Shown here in pieces: positions 19,861-29,643 of a stretch of DNA of 64,000 nt. A model generated the notes under the pieces. It was given only the letters and a program-made list of their open reading frames with translations. It ran no database searches and was not told the DNA's origin. The number at the start of each line of letters is the position of its first letter. The first letter of the stretch is position 1. This DNA comes from Streptomyces radiopugnans (GTDB lineage Bacteria; Actinomycetota; Actinomycetes; Streptomycetales; Streptomycetaceae), in NCBI RefSeq assembly GCF_900110735.1, contig NZ_FOET01000001.1, positions 744,001 to 808,000 of the forward strand. The letters are read 5' to 3'. The translations under genes were made by a program, and so were the position numbers.

Positions 19861-19903
19861 GCCGAAGGCGGCGGTCCCCCGATCCGGGACCGCCGCCTTC
19901 GGC
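19861..19903. terminator. Bidirectional terminator after erpA
   Basis: Perfect 18-bp stem (19861-19878 and 19886-19903) with a 7-base loop, between the convergent erpA and the following minus-strand gene. Confidence 0.85.
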
Positions 19904-19966
19904 ATGCCGCTCCGGCACGACGTGCGGGGGCCGGGCGGGCCGGCCCGCCCGCACCGGCCCGCCCGC

Positions 19967-21442
19967 TCACTCCTCCGGAGCGCCCTCGGGCAGCCGCTCG
20001 CCCTCCTCGTCGAGGATCTCGCGGTCGCCGACCGGCTCGTCGAGTTCCACCTCCACGGTCATGTCCTTGGCGACCATCACACAGGCCCTGCCGGGTTCCC
20101 GGGGCTCGCCGGTGATCCGCACCGTCACCTTCCCGGCGCTCTCCTCGGCGCTCGCGCGGTACTCGTCGCACACCCCGCCCCAGAAGTGGACCGTGAGCGT
20201 GCGGTCCTTCGGCCCGTACTCCTCGACGTAGGTGGCGGTCCTGATCCGCTCCTCGGGCCGCGGGCCCGGCCCGCCCGGCGCGGAGGTGGGCTCGTCGCCC
20301 TCGGAGGGGGGCGGCGCCAGGAACTCCGGCTCCACCGCCGGGTGGGCCACCGTGTGCGTCTCCGCGCCCTCTGGCGCCACCTCGAACAGCCAGGAGGGAA
20401 CGAGCAGTTCGCGTCCCTGCGAGGAGTACGCCGACAGCCCGAACGCCGCCCCCGTCACCTCCACCGGCTCGCTGCCCCCGGCCGGGCCGCAGGGCTCGGC
20501 CCCGCCCGGGCCGCCCGGCCGTTCCGGATCGCCGTCGGCGGGCGGGACGGCCGGGACGTCCTCCGGCTTCCCGGCCCCCGGCCCCGCGGTCCCCGGCTCC
20601 GCCCCGCCCTTGAGCGGGGGCTCGGAGCACTTCAGGCCCAGATCCACCCGGCCGCCGCGCTCGTTGAGCGAGGCCAGGGTCTCCTCGGCGTCCATGACCG
20701 GGTACTCGGCGCCCCCGGCGACCTCCGCCAGTCCGATCGCCCGCCCGTTGCCGCCGGCCAGCGCGCCCCCGTGGCCGACGCTGATCTCGGTCGTCCAGCC
20801 GTGGACGGGCAGCCCGTCCTGCCGGGGCTCGACGCGCACGATCCGCAGCCCGCCCCGCTCCTGCCCGGCGTCCACCTCGGCGTCCTCCAGGCCGAGGGCC
20901 TCCACGACGGGACGGGCCGCCTCCTTCGCCTCCTTCTCGGAGACCTCCCCGGCCACCAGCGGCACCGCGCCGGTGAACGACCAGGCGCCGGAGGCGGCGT
21001 CCACGGTGAGGTTCCTGTCCTCGCCGCCGACCGTCCAGGCGCCGTCCTTCCCGCGGACCTCGCCGCGCACCTCCAGCGCCTTCGCCAGCTCGGCCACCTC
21101 CTGCTCGCCCACCTTCCCGGCCGGCCGGTAGGCCGGGGCCGAGGCGGGGCCGTCGGGGAGGGGGCCCGACGCCTTGTAGACCGGTCCGCCGGGGGCCGGC
21201 TCACCGGGCGCGATCCCGCGCTCCGGCGAGACCGCGCGGTCCTGCCCGTAGCCGTCCAGGACAAGCGGCGCGGGCCTGTCCCGGCCGCCCTGCCGGGCCG
21301 CGTCCGAGGCTCCGCCGCTCCCGGCGGTCGAGGCCCAGTACGCGCCGCCGCCTCCGGCCAGCAGGACGGCGAGGGCCACCGAGACGGTCGTCAGCCCGCG
21401 TCGCCGGGTTCGGGTGGGTTCCGGGGTGTGGTCGGCGCTCAC
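19967..21442 (-). CDS. Membrane-anchored extracytoplasmic protein, unknown function
   Basis: A 491-residue protein with a short Arg-rich start, one N-terminal hydrophobic helix (TVSVALAVLLAGGGGAYWAS) and a large Pro/Gly/Glu-rich exported region. No catalytic motif recognised. It contains repeated alpha/beta-looking stretches (WTVGGEDRNLTVDAASGAWSFT, HGWTTEISVGHGG) and a C-terminal GGVCDEYRASAEES segment with further Cys residues (CSEPPL, EPCGPAG, ACVMV) that could form disulfides. GTG at 21442 follows AAGGAGC. It is divergent from the adenosine-kinase-like gene. It may be a secreted scaffold or ligand-binding protein; that is a guess. Confidence 0.8.
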   Translation of the reverse strand: MSADHTPEPTRTRRRGLTTVSVALAVLLAGGGGAYWASTAGSGGASDAARQGGRDRPAPLVLDGYGQDRAVSPERGIAPGEPAPGGPVYKASGPLPDGPASAPAYRPAGKVGEQEVAELAKALEVRGEVRGKDGAWTVGGEDRNLTVDAASGAWSFTGAVPLVAGEVSEKEAKEAARPVVEALGLEDAEVDAGQERGGLRIVRVEPRQDGLPVHGWTTEISVGHGGALAGGNGRAIGLAEVAGGAEYPVMDAEETLASLNERGGRVDLGLKCSEPPLKGGAEPGTAGPGAGKPEDVPAVPPADGDPERPGGPGGAEPCGPAGGSEPVEVTGAAFGLSAYSSQGRELLVPSWLFEVAPEGAETHTVAHPAVEPEFLAPPPSEGDEPTSAPGGPGPRPEERIRTATYVEEYGPKDRTLTVHFWGGVCDEYRASAEESAGKVTVRITGEPREPGRACVMVAKDMTVEVELDEPVGDREILDEEGERLPEGAPEE

Positions 21443-21656
21443 CGCATCGCTCCTTCGGTTCCGTGCACCGTGCGTCCGCATGCCGCGCGTACCTGGTGCC
21501 TGTCTTTCCACCGTGCGCCGATGGGACGGGAGGGGGCCGCGGACGGTTCCACCGGCGCGGCCGTGAGGAGGGCGGGGGCAGGGGCGGGAGGTAGGGGGGC
21601 GGGCGAGGAAGTAGCGTGGTGTGTCCGCAGTCCCGCCTCTCCAGGAGCAGCCCGCC

Positions 21657-22631
21657 GTGCGTATCGCTGTCACCGGCTCCATCGCCACCGACCATCTGAT
21701 GACCTTCCCCGGCCGCTTCGCCGACCAGCTCGTCGGCGACCGGCTCCACACGGTCTCGCTGTCCTTCCTGGCCGACACCCTCAACATCCGGCGCGGCGGC
21801 GTCGGCGCGAACATCAGCTTCGGCATGGGCCAGCTCGGGGTGCGCCCGATCCTCGTCGGGGCGGCGGGCGCCGACTTCGAGGAGTACCGCGCCTGGCTGG
21901 AGCGGCACGGCGTGGACACCGCCTCGGTGCGCATCTCCGAGATCCTGCACACCGCGCGCTTCGTGTGCACCACCGACACCGACCACAACCAGATCGGCAC
22001 CTTCTACACCGGCGCGATGAGCGAGGCCCGGCTGATCGAGCTCAAGACGGTCGCCGACCGGGTCGGCGGGCTGGACCTGGTCCACATCGGAGCGGACGAC
22101 CCCGAGGCGATGATGCGCCACACCGAGGAGTGCCGCACCCGGTCCATCCCCTTCGCCGCCGACTACTCCCAGCAGCTCGCCCGGATGGAGGGGGAGGAGA
22201 TCCGCGGGCTCACCGAGGGCGCGGCCTACCTGTTCACCAACGAGTACGAGGCCGGGCTGGTGGAGTCCAAGACCGGCTGGAGCGCGCAGGACATCCTCGA
22301 CCGGGTCGGGGCCCGCGTCACCACGCTCGGCTCCAAGGGGGTCCGCATCGAGCGGGCGGGCGGGGAGACCCTGACCGTCCCCTGCCCCGAGGAGGAGGCC
22401 AAGGTCGATCCGACGGGCGTCGGCGACGCCTTCCGTGCCGGCTTCCTGTCGGGCCTGGCCTGGGACCTCGGACTGGAGCGCGCCGCGCAGCTCGGCTGCA
22501 TGCTCGCCACGCTGGTGATCGAGACTCTGGGCACTCAGGAGTACGAGCTGAAGCGCTCCCACTTCCTGGAGCGCTTCACCAAGACCTACGGCGAGGACGC
22601 CGCGGCCGAGGTGCGGGCCTGCCTGGCCTGA
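21657..22631 (+). CDS. adoK: PfkB-family carbohydrate/adenosine kinase
   Basis: Ribokinase-fold kinase of 324 residues. It has the N-terminal substrate motif (GGVGANISFGMGQLG) and the C-terminal catalytic/anion-hole motif DPTGVGDAFRAGF with Asp257. The closest named relative I recall is M. tuberculosis adenosine kinase (Rv2202c), which occupies the same place next to erpA and the cta genes; adenosine as substrate is therefore likely but not proven. GTG at 21657 follows CCAGGAGC; a TAGCGT -10-like box lies at 21614. Confidence 0.85.
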   Translation: MRIAVTGSIATDHLMTFPGRFADQLVGDRLHTVSLSFLADTLNIRRGGVGANISFGMGQLGVRPILVGAAGADFEEYRAWLERHGVDTASVRISEILHTARFVCTTDTDHNQIGTFYTGAMSEARLIELKTVADRVGGLDLVHIGADDPEAMMRHTEECRTRSIPFAADYSQQLARMEGEEIRGLTEGAAYLFTNEYEAGLVESKTGWSAQDILDRVGARVTTLGSKGVRIERAGGETLTVPCPEEEAKVDPTGVGDAFRAGFLSGLAWDLGLERAAQLGCMLATLVIETLGTQEYELKRSHFLERFTKTYGEDAAAEVRACLA

Positions 22632-22651
22632 GCACGCGCGCCCCGGCGCGG

Positions 22652-22682
22652 GTCCGCCCCCGGCGGGGAGCCGGGGGCGGAC
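22652..22682. terminator. Bidirectional terminator hairpin
   Basis: Perfect 13-bp GC stem (22652-22664 and 22670-22682) with a 5-base loop between convergent genes. Confidence 0.8.
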
Positions 22683-22686
22683 GGGG

Positions 22687-24159
22687 TCAGGCGCTGCGGC
22701 GCACCCGGTAGGCGTGGCCCTGCGCGCCCAGGTACTCGTGACCGCGCATCTCGCACCAGGCCGGGACGTCCAGCCGGGCCGCCTCGTCGTCGGCGAGCAG
22801 CAGTACCGTGCCGCCCACCGGCACCCGGTCGATCACCTTCGCCAGCTCGATCACCGGGATCGGGCACCGCTTGCCGCGGGAGTCGACGGTGAGCGCCGCC
22901 TCGCGGCCGGGGTCCGCGGTCTCCGGCCCGCCGTCCTCTCCGTCGGCCGCGCCGGCCCTCCCGGCCTCCCCGGCCTCCCGGTCCGCGGCGGCCGGCGCCG
23001 GCGGGGCGCCGGAGGGCGCCCGGAGCTGTGCGCGCACCTCCCGCACCGCTTCCGGCAGCACCGCCAGGAAGGCGTCGACGTCCGCCTCGGCCGTGCCCGG
23101 CGGCAGCGACACCCGGACGTTGCCCTCCGACAGCACCCCCATCGCGCGCAGCACATGACTGGGGATCAGCGTGCTGGAGGTGCACGAGGAGCCGGAGGAG
23201 ACCGAGAACCCCGCCCGGTCCAGGGCGTGGAGCAGCGCCTCGCCGTCCACGTACAGGCAGGAGAACGTCACCACGTGCGGCAGCCGCCGCACCGGATCGC
23301 CCACCACCTCCACGTCCGGCACCAGCGCGGGCACCTCGGCGCGTACGCGGTCCACCAGGGCGCGCAGCCGTGCCGCCTCGGCGTCCGCCTCCGCCCGCAC
23401 CGCCCGCAGCGAGGCCGCCGCCGCGACGATCGCCGGGAGGTCGGCGAAGCCGGGGGAGCGCCCCGACTCCCGCTCGTCCACCGGAGCCGGCGGGGCGAAC
23501 CGCACACCCTTGCGTACCGCCAGCAGACCGACCCCGCCCGGGCCGCCCCACTTGTGGGCACTGGCCGCCAGCAGCGACCACCGCCCGGGCACCGGGCCCC
23601 ATGCCAGGGACTGGGCGGCGTCCACCAGCAGCGGAACCCCGGCCTCGGCGCAGAACCCGGCCACCTCCTCCACCGGCTGCTCGGTGCCCACCTCGTGGTT
23701 GGCGGACTGCAGGCAGGCCAGCGCGGTCCCTCCTTCCGGGGAGCCGCTCTCCCGCAGCGCCGCGCCGAAGGCCGCCGCGTCCACCCGGCCCGTACGGTCC
23801 ACCGGCACCCGGACCACCGTCCCGCCGCCGGCCTCGTGGGCCTCGGCGGCGTGGAGCACGGCGGAGTGCTCCACGGCGGAGACCACCAGGGCGCGGCCGG
23901 CCCGCCGCCTCCCGGCGAGGGCGCCCGCGATGCCGGTGTGCAGGGAGCGGGTGCCCGACGGGGTGAAGACCAGCTCGTCCGGGCGGCATCCCACCGCCTC
24001 GGCCGCCGCCTCGCGCGCCGCGTCCAGCAGCAGCCGGGCCCGCCGGCCCTCCCGGTGCAGCCGGGCGGGATCGGCCCAGCCCTCGTCGAGCGAGGCGAGC
24101 AGCGCCTGGCGGGCGACGGGGTGGAGGGGGAGCGAGGAGGCTGCGTCGAAGTAGGGCAC
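22687..24159 (-). CDS. Cysteine desulfurase fused to a TusA-like sulfurtransferase domain
   Basis: A 490-residue two-domain sulfur-transfer protein. Residues 1-380 are a class V PLP enzyme: Lys203 (SAHKWGG) holds PLP, Asp180 and His155 (NHEVGT) flank it, and Cys326 (SSGSSCTSS) is the persulfide Cys. After an Ala/Gly/Glu-rich linker (about 381-420), residues 422-490 are a TusA/SirA domain with its active Cys432 in KRCPIPV. The natural reading is that sulfur passes in cis from Cys326 to Cys432. Final acceptor unknown (tRNA thiolation, molybdopterin or other). It is divergent from ctaC and convergent with adoK. Confidence 0.92.
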   Translation of the reverse strand: MPYFDAASSLPLHPVARQALLASLDEGWADPARLHREGRRARLLLDAAREAAAEAVGCRPDELVFTPSGTRSLHTGIAGALAGRRRAGRALVVSAVEHSAVLHAAEAHEAGGGTVVRVPVDRTGRVDAAAFGAALRESGSPEGGTALACLQSANHEVGTEQPVEEVAGFCAEAGVPLLVDAAQSLAWGPVPGRWSLLAASAHKWGGPGGVGLLAVRKGVRFAPPAPVDERESGRSPGFADLPAIVAAAASLRAVRAEADAEAARLRALVDRVRAEVPALVPDVEVVGDPVRRLPHVVTFSCLYVDGEALLHALDRAGFSVSSGSSCTSSTLIPSHVLRAMGVLSEGNVRVSLPPGTAEADVDAFLAVLPEAVREVRAQLRAPSGAPPAPAAADREAGEAGRAGAADGEDGGPETADPGREAALTVDSRGKRCPIPVIELAKVIDRVPVGGTVLLLADDEAARLDVPAWCEMRGHEYLGAQGHAYRVRRSA

Positions 24160-24349
24160 ACCGGCACGCTAACGCGCCCGCCGCCCCCGTGCGCCGGTGG
24201 GACCGTACGGGCCGCGGAGGCGGTCGTTCCGTCCCTGCCCCCTCCGTCCCGCCCCGGCACCGGCCCGATTCCGGCCCTGTTCCACCCCATCGGAGGGCCG
24301 CGCGGCGCGTTGGGCACCCTCCCCGCGCGACCCCAAATAGCGTCCAGTA

Positions 24350-24378
24350 GGGTTTGGTCCGCATAAACATCCAAACCC
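24350..24378. promoter_or_regulatory. Inverted repeat upstream of ctaC
   Basis: GGGTTTGG (24350-24357) and CCAAACCC (24371-24378) form perfect 8-bp arms around 13 bases, in an unusually AT-rich patch 80 bp before the ctaC start. It could be an operator or a 5' UTR hairpin. Nothing else is evident in the 298-bp gap 24160-24457. Confidence 0.4.
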
Positions 24379-24457
24379 CTGCCCGCGCCAGGGCCGGCGC
24401 CCGACCACACACGGCCGAGCCCGGGCCGAGCGGGCGAGACTCTCGGGAAGGCGCTAC

Positions 24458-25402
24458 GTGAGTCCCAACGGCTCCGACCGCTCGTCGCGGCGCCCGATGC
24501 GGCGGAAGCTGCCGCAGGCGCTTGCTGCGGGCCTGGTCCTGGCGACCGCCACCGGTTGCACATACAAGGACTTCCCCCGCCTCGGCATGCCCACCCCGGT
24601 CACGGAGGAGGCGCCGCGGATCCTCTCCCTGTGGCAGGGCTCGTGGGCGGCAGCGCTCGCGGTGGGCGTCCTGGTGTGGGGCCTGATCCTGTGGTGCGTC
24701 ATCGTCTACCGGCGCACCAGGACCAAGGTCGAGGTACCTCCGCAGACCCGGTACAACATGCCCATCGAGGCGTTGTACACGGTGGTTCCGCTCATCATCA
24801 TCTCGGTGCTCTTCTACTTCACGGCCCGTGACGAGTCCAAGCTCCTGGAGCTTTCCGAGAAGCCGGACCACGTGATCAACGTGGTCGGCTACCAGTGGAG
24901 CTGGGGCTTCAACTACCTGGAGGACGTGGACGGCGACACCTCCACGTCCAACATGGACGCCGACGAGCTCTCCGGCATCCCCGCCGACATGCTCGAGGCC
25001 GTCCCCGAGGGCGCCGAGGGCGTCTACACGGTGGGAACGCCGGGCGACCGGAACCCGCAGACCGGCAACCCCGGCCCGACGCTGTGGCTGCCCAAGGGCG
25101 AGAAGGTCCGGTTCATCCTGACCTCACGCGACGTCATCCACTCCTTCTGGGTCGTGCCGTTCCTGTTCAAGCAGGACGTCATCCCCGGTCACACCAACCA
25201 GTTCGAGGTGACCCCCGAGAAGGAGGGCACCTTCCTGGGCAAGTGCGCCGAGCTGTGCGGCGTCGACCACGCCCGGATGCTGTTCAACGTGAAGGTCGTC
25301 TCCCCGGAGCGCTACCAGCAGCACCTGGAGGAACTGGCGGAGAAGGGCCAGACCGGCTACATCCCGGCGGGCGGAGCCCGCCAAGAACGAGAAGGCCAGT
25401 AA
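24458..25402 (+). CDS. ctaC: Cytochrome c oxidase subunit II
   Basis: CuA-bearing subunit of the aa3 oxidase that takes electrons from the diheme QcrC. It has a lipoprotein-type signal with lipobox TATGC (Cys34), two transmembrane helices (AALAVGVLVWGLILWCVIV and LYTVVPLIIISVLFYFT) and an external cupredoxin domain. CuA ligands are Cys263, Cys267, His271 and Met274 in CAELCGVDHARM, with a further His in DVIHSFW. GTG at 24458 follows CGGGAAGG. First gene of ctaC-ctaD-ctaF, three bases before ctaD. Confidence 0.97.
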   Translation: MSPNGSDRSSRRPMRRKLPQALAAGLVLATATGCTYKDFPRLGMPTPVTEEAPRILSLWQGSWAAALAVGVLVWGLILWCVIVYRRTRTKVEVPPQTRYNMPIEALYTVVPLIIISVLFYFTARDESKLLELSEKPDHVINVVGYQWSWGFNYLEDVDGDTSTSNMDADELSGIPADMLEAVPEGAEGVYTVGTPGDRNPQTGNPGPTLWLPKGEKVRFILTSRDVIHSFWVVPFLFKQDVIPGHTNQFEVTPEKEGTFLGKCAELCGVDHARMLFNVKVVSPERYQQHLEELAEKGQTGYIPAGGARQEREGQ

Positions 25403-25405
25403 CCC

Positions 25406-27148
25406 GTGAGCATCCTCAACGAATCCCAGGGTGCCGCCGCAACGTCGGACCAGCCGGCGGCGACCCCCGCGCCCCTGCGCCGCAGCCGGCGCGGCAACCG
25501 TGTGATCCAGTGGCTGACCACCACCGACCACAAGACGATCGGCACGCTCTACCTGGTCACCTCGTTCTTCTTCTTCTGCGTCGGCGGCGTGCTGGCGCTG
25601 GTCATGCGTGCCGAGCTGGCCCGCCCGGGCCTGCAGGTCATGTCGAACGAGCAGTTCAACCAGGCGTTCACCATGCATGGCACGATCATGCTGCTGATGT
25701 TCGCCACCCCGCTGTTCGCCGGCTTCGCGAACTGGATCATGCCGCTGCAGATCGGCGCGCCCGACGTGGCGTTCCCGCGGCTGAACATGTTCGCCTACTG
25801 GCTGTACCTCTTCGGCTCGCTGATCGCGGTGGGCGGCTTCCTCACCCCCGACGGCGCCGCGAGCTTCGGCTGGTTCGCCTACACCCCGCTGAGCGACGTG
25901 GTCCACAGCCCGGGCGTCGGCGGCGACATGTGGATCATGGGCCTGGCCTTCTCCGGCTTCGGCACGATCCTCGGCTCGGTCAACTTCATCACCACGATCA
26001 TCTGCATGCGCGCGCCCGGCATGACGATGTTCCGGATGCCGATCTTCACCTGGAACGTCCTGCTGACCGGTGTGCTGGTCCTGCTGGCCTTCCCGGTGCT
26101 GGCCGCCGCGCTCTTCGCCCTGGAGGCCGACCGCAAGTTCCACTCGCACATCTTCGACCCGTCCAACGGCGGCGCGCTGCTGTGGCAGCACCTGTTCTGG
26201 TTCTTCGGCCACCCCGAGGTCTACATCATCGCGCTGCCGTTCTTCGGCATCGTCTCCGAGATCATCCCGGTCTTCAGCCGCAAGCCGATCTTCGGCTACA
26301 TCGGCCTGATCGCCGCCACCATCGCGATCACCGGCCTGTCGATCACCGTCTGGGCGCACCACATGTACGCCACCGGCGCGGTGCTGCTGCCGTTCTTCTC
26401 CTTCATGACGTTCCTGATCGCGGTGCCCACCGGCGTGAAGTTCTTCAACTGGATCGGCACGATGTGGAAGGGCTCGCTGAGCTTCGAGACGCCGATGCTG
26501 TGGACGATCGGCTTCCTGATCACCTTCCTCTTCGGCGGTCTGACCGGCGTCATCCTGGCCTCCCCGCCGCTGGACTTCCACGTCTCCGACAGCTACTTCG
26601 TGGTGGCGCACTTCCACTACGTGGTCTTCGGCACGGTCGTCTTCGCCATGTTCGCCGGCTTCCACTTCTGGTGGCCGAAGTTCACCGGCAAGATGCTCGA
26701 CGAGCGGCTCGGCAAGATCACCTTCTGGACGCTGTTCATCGGCTTCCACACAACCTTCCTGGTCCAGCACTGGCTGGGCGCGGAGGGCATGCCGCGCCGG
26801 TACGCCGACTACCTGGCGGCCGACGGCTACACCGCGCTGAACACCTTCTCGACGATCAGCTCGTTCCTGCTGGGCATGTCGATCCTGCCGTTCTTCTACA
26901 ACGTCTGGAAGACGGCGAAGTACGCGCCGAAGATCACGGTGGACGACCCGTGGGGCTACGGCCGCTCGCTGGAGTGGGCGACCTCCTGCCCGCCGCCGCG
27001 GCACAACTTCGTCTCCATGCCGCGGATCCGCTCGGAATCCCCGGCGTTCGACCTGCACCACCCGGAGATCGCGGCCATCGACCAGCTCGAGAACACCGAG
27101 GGTCCCGAGGGCCCGGTCCTCTCCGGTGCCAAGGAGGCCGGCAAGTGA
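25406..27148 (+). CDS. ctaD: Cytochrome c oxidase subunit I
   Basis: Catalytic haem a/a3-CuB subunit, 580 residues and twelve predicted helices. Visible signatures include [13 protein letters not shown] (haem a ligand region), [10 protein letters not shown] (CuB His and cross-linked Tyr) and HHMYATG. GTG at 25406 starts three bases after the ctaC stop, and its TGA overlaps the ctaF GTG, showing tight translational coupling. It forms part of the bcc-aa3 supercomplex with the qcr products. Confidence 0.98.
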   Translation: MSILNESQGAAATSDQPAATPAPLRRSRRGNRVIQWLTTTDHKTIGTLYLVTSFFFFCVGGVLALVMRAELARPGLQVMSNEQFNQAFTMHGTIMLLMFATPLFAGFANWIMPLQIGAPDVAFPRLNMFAYWLYLFGSLIAVGGFLTPDGAASFGWFAYTPLSDVVHSPGVGGDMWIMGLAFSGFGTILGSVNFITTIICMRAPGMTMFRMPIFTWNVLLTGVLVLLAFPVLAAALFALEADRKFHSHIFDPSNGGALLWQHLFWFFGHPEVYIIALPFFGIVSEIIPVFSRKPIFGYIGLIAATIAITGLSITVWAHHMYATGAVLLPFFSFMTFLIAVPTGVKFFNWIGTMWKGSLSFETPMLWTIGFLITFLFGGLTGVILASPPLDFHVSDSYFVVAHFHYVVFGTVVFAMFAGFHFWWPKFTGKMLDERLGKITFWTLFIGFHTTFLVQHWLGAEGMPRRYADYLAADGYTALNTFSTISSFLLGMSILPFFYNVWKTAKYAPKITVDDPWGYGRSLEWATSCPPPRHNFVSMPRIRSESPAFDLHHPEIAAIDQLENTEGPEGPVLSGAKEAGK

Positions 27149-27543
27149 AGATCCAGGGACGCATGTTCATCTGGCTGTCGGTCTTCATCCTGGCCGTCGC
27201 CATCATCTACGGCCTCTGGTCCAAGGAGCCGGTCGGCACCACCGCGCTGTTCATGTCCTTCGGCCTGTCGATCATGGTCGGCTACTACCTCGCCTTCACC
27301 GCCCGGCGGGTGGACACCGGGGCGCAGGACAACAAGGACGCGGACGTCGCCGACGACGCCGGCGAGCTGGGCTTCTTCAGCCCGCACAGCTGGCAGCCGC
27401 TCGTCCTGGCCGTGGGCGGGGCGTTCGCCTTCCTCGGCGTGGCCATCGGCTGGTGGCTGGTCTACATCTCCGCGCCGCTGCTGCTCATCGGCCTGTTCGG
27501 CTGGGTCTTCGAGTACTACCACGGCGAGAACCAGAACCAGTGA
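27145..27543 (+). CDS. ctaF: Cytochrome c oxidase subunit IV (actinobacterial)
   Basis: A 132-residue membrane protein with four hydrophobic helices ([72 protein letters not shown]), the accessory subunit specific to actinobacterial aa3 oxidases. The GTG at 27145 overlaps the ctaD stop (GTGA) and follows AAGGAGG, which fixes the start. Confidence 0.95.
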   Translation: MKIQGRMFIWLSVFILAVAIIYGLWSKEPVGTTALFMSFGLSIMVGYYLAFTARRVDTGAQDNKDADVADDAGELGFFSPHSWQPLVLAVGGAFAFLGVAIGWWLVYISAPLLLIGLFGWVFEYYHGENQNQ

Positions 27544-27578
27544 AACGGTAGGGAACCAGTAGCCCTACCCCCTCACGC

Positions 27579-27615
27579 ACGGGTCATCTCCGGACACGTT
27601 CCGGAGATGACCCGT
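27579..27615 (+). terminator. Terminator of the ctaCDF operon
   Basis: Perfect 15-bp stem (27579-27593 and 27601-27615) with a 7-base loop, 36 bp after ctaF. It separates ctaCDF from the L,D-transpeptidase gene. Confidence 0.85.
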
Positions 27616-27665
27616 TCGTACGTATCCGGCTCGTCCGTTCCGAGCGGCGTTCCTACCGTTGCAGC

Positions 27666-28859
27666 ATGAGTCGTGGATCACGCAGGACGGCAATGATCTG
27701 CTTCCTGATACTCGTGCCGCTCGCGGTGGGACCCGCCGCATGCAGCAGCGGTGAGCGGCCTCAGGACGCGGCCCCCTACGACGCCACCGCGCACGTCTCG
27801 CTGAACACCGGCGAGGACGGCCGTGCCGCGGACCCGGATGAGCCCCTGGAGATCACCGCCCGCGACGGCAACCGCATCACGGACGTCCGCGCGGTCGACA
27901 CGGCGGGCCGCCGCCTGGAGGGCGCGCTCTCCGCCGACGGCTCCCGATGGCGCAGCGACACCCCACTGACCGGCGCCATGCGCTACACCGTCGTCGTCAG
28001 CACCGAGCGCGGCGACGGCTCCCCGGGCCGCCGTACCGCCGAACTCACCACCCGGGCGGCGACCGGCGGCAAGAGGCTTGAGGTGGACCTCGGCCCGGAC
28101 GACGGCACCTACGGCGTCGGCCAGCCCATCACCGCCGAACTCAGCCGGCCGGTCAGGGACGCCGGGCAGCGCGCGATCGTGGAACGCGCGCTGACGGTCC
28201 GCTCCTCGCCCGCCGTCGAGGGCTCCTGGCGCTGGATGGACGACGACACCCTCCACTACCGCCCGCGCTCCTACTGGCCCGCGCACGCCACCGTCGAGGC
28301 GCGCGGCGCCCTGGAGGGCGTGTGGATCCGGGACGGGCTGCGCGGCGGGAGGACGGAGCCGCTGCGCATCCGCACCGGCGACCGCGTCGAGGCCGTCGTC
28401 GACATCGACGACAAGGAGATGACCGTCCGGAAGAACGGAGAGGTCCTCCGGACCGTTCCGGTCACCACCGGCAAACCCGGGTTCCGCACCCGCGAGGGCG
28501 TCAAGGTGGTGCTCGGCCGGCAGGCCGCCGTACGCATGACCGGCACCAGCATCGGCATCCCCGCGGGCAGCGCGGACTCCTACGACCTGGACGTCCAGTG
28601 GGCTGTGCAGCTCACCGACAGCGGCGAGTTCGTCCACGCCGCGCCCTGGTCGGCGGCGCACCACGGCAGGGACAACGTCAGCCACGGCTGCACGGGCATG
28701 AGCACCGAGAACGCCCGCTGGTTCTTCGACACCGTCCGCCGGGGCGACGTCGTCCGGCACGTGGGAGGGGACGGCCCGAGGATGCCGGCCTTCGGCAACG
28801 GCCTCGGCGACTGGAACCTCTCCTGGGAGCAGTGGCGCGGGGGCAGCGCCCTGAACTGA
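27666..28859 (+). CDS. L,D-transpeptidase (YkuD domain), lipoprotein
   Basis: Cell-wall cross-linking enzyme that makes 3-3 peptidoglycan bridges. It has an N-terminal lipoprotein signal ending in GPAAC, two bacterial Ig-like domains (about 35-240; YGVGQPITAELSRPV, YRPRSYWPAHA) and a C-terminal YkuD domain with the catalytic SHGC motif at 339-342 (Cys342). This is the architecture of mycobacterial Ldt enzymes. It sits between the ctaCDF terminator and ctaE. ATG at 27666 lacks a clear ribosome site; ATG at 27693 is an alternative but would shorten the signal. Confidence 0.93.
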   Translation: MSRGSRRTAMICFLILVPLAVGPAACSSGERPQDAAPYDATAHVSLNTGEDGRAADPDEPLEITARDGNRITDVRAVDTAGRRLEGALSADGSRWRSDTPLTGAMRYTVVVSTERGDGSPGRRTAELTTRAATGGKRLEVDLGPDDGTYGVGQPITAELSRPVRDAGQRAIVERALTVRSSPAVEGSWRWMDDDTLHYRPRSYWPAHATVEARGALEGVWIRDGLRGGRTEPLRIRTGDRVEAVVDIDDKEMTVRKNGEVLRTVPVTTGKPGFRTREGVKVVLGRQAAVRMTGTSIGIPAGSADSYDLDVQWAVQLTDSGEFVHAAPWSAAHHGRDNVSHGCTGMSTENARWFFDTVRRGDVVRHVGGDGPRMPAFGNGLGDWNLSWEQWRGGSALN

Positions 28860-28940
28860 CCGGCCGGGCGGTGCCGGGAGGCTCCGAAACCCCGAGACCC
28901 CGAAACTCCGAAAGGCACAGGGGCCGCCCGAAAGAGGTAA

Positions 28941-28977
28941 GGGCCGCCGCGGGCACCCCGGGTGCCCGCGGCGGCCC
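28941..28977. terminator. Bidirectional terminator hairpin
   Basis: Perfect 17-bp GC stem (28941-28957 and 28961-28977) with a 3-base loop between convergent genes. Confidence 0.85.
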
Positions 28978-29000
28978 TCCGCCCGTGCGCGGGGCTTCTC

Positions 29001-29402
29001 TCAGGCGGCCGCGTGCTCGTCGCGGCGCAGCAGTCCGGCCAGGGCGTCGGCCAGGAGCACCGGGTCCACCGGGTGCGGAACGGCTGCCTCCGCCCGGCTC
29101 CAGGTGGCCAGCCAGGCGTCCTGCGGGCGGCCGATCAGCAGCAGGACGGGCGGGCAGTCGAAGATCTCGTCCTTGATCTGGCGGCACACGCCCATCCCGC
29201 CGGCGGGCGTCGCCTCGCCGTCCAGGACGCAGACGTCGATGCCGCCCTCCTCCAGGGCCGTGAGCACGGCGGGAAGCGTGGCGCACTCCACGTACTCGAC
29301 CGGCGGCACGTCGGCGGCCGGTCGGCGCCCGGCGGCCAGCCGCACCTGCTCGCGGGTGTTGGCGTCGTCGCTGTAGACCAGCACCGTGGCGGTCGGCTGC
29401 AT
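29001..29402 (-). CDS. Stand-alone receiver-like protein, probably a pseudo-receiver
   Basis: A 133-residue single-domain protein with a CheY-like pattern: an acidic pair SDD (11-13), VCVLDGEAT with Asp61 at the phosphoacceptor position, and VPHPVDP at the loop that normally carries the conserved Lys-Pro. Lys is His110 here, and the usual Ser/Thr before it is replaced by Gly91, so normal phosphorylation switching is doubtful. No output domain. ATG at 29402 follows a perfect GGAGGAACC. It is divergent from ctaE; a role in oxidase regulation is possible but unproven. Confidence 0.82.
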   Translation of the reverse strand: MQPTATVLVYSDDANTREQVRLAAGRRPAADVPPVEYVECATLPAVLTALEEGGIDVCVLDGEATPAGGMGVCRQIKDEIFDCPPVLLLIGRPQDAWLATWSRAEAAVPHPVDPVLLADALAGLLRRDEHAAA

Positions 29403-29643
29403 GGTTCCTCCGTGTCCTCGGGGAGTCCTTCGCGGGGTGTCTCGGGGTGTCTCAAGGTGTCTCAAAGGTCCACGGGCCCGTGGAGCACGGACCCCGGGCC
29501 GCGTGTGCCGTCGTTGGCGGATGCTACTCCGTCCCGGCCGCCCGCGTCAGGGATCCGGAAGGCCCGGATATGGGCCGTCTGAGCAGGACACGGGCCGTTG
29601 ACACACCGAACAGGACCCCCCGAGGTGAGGGCCGGATAAGCGA

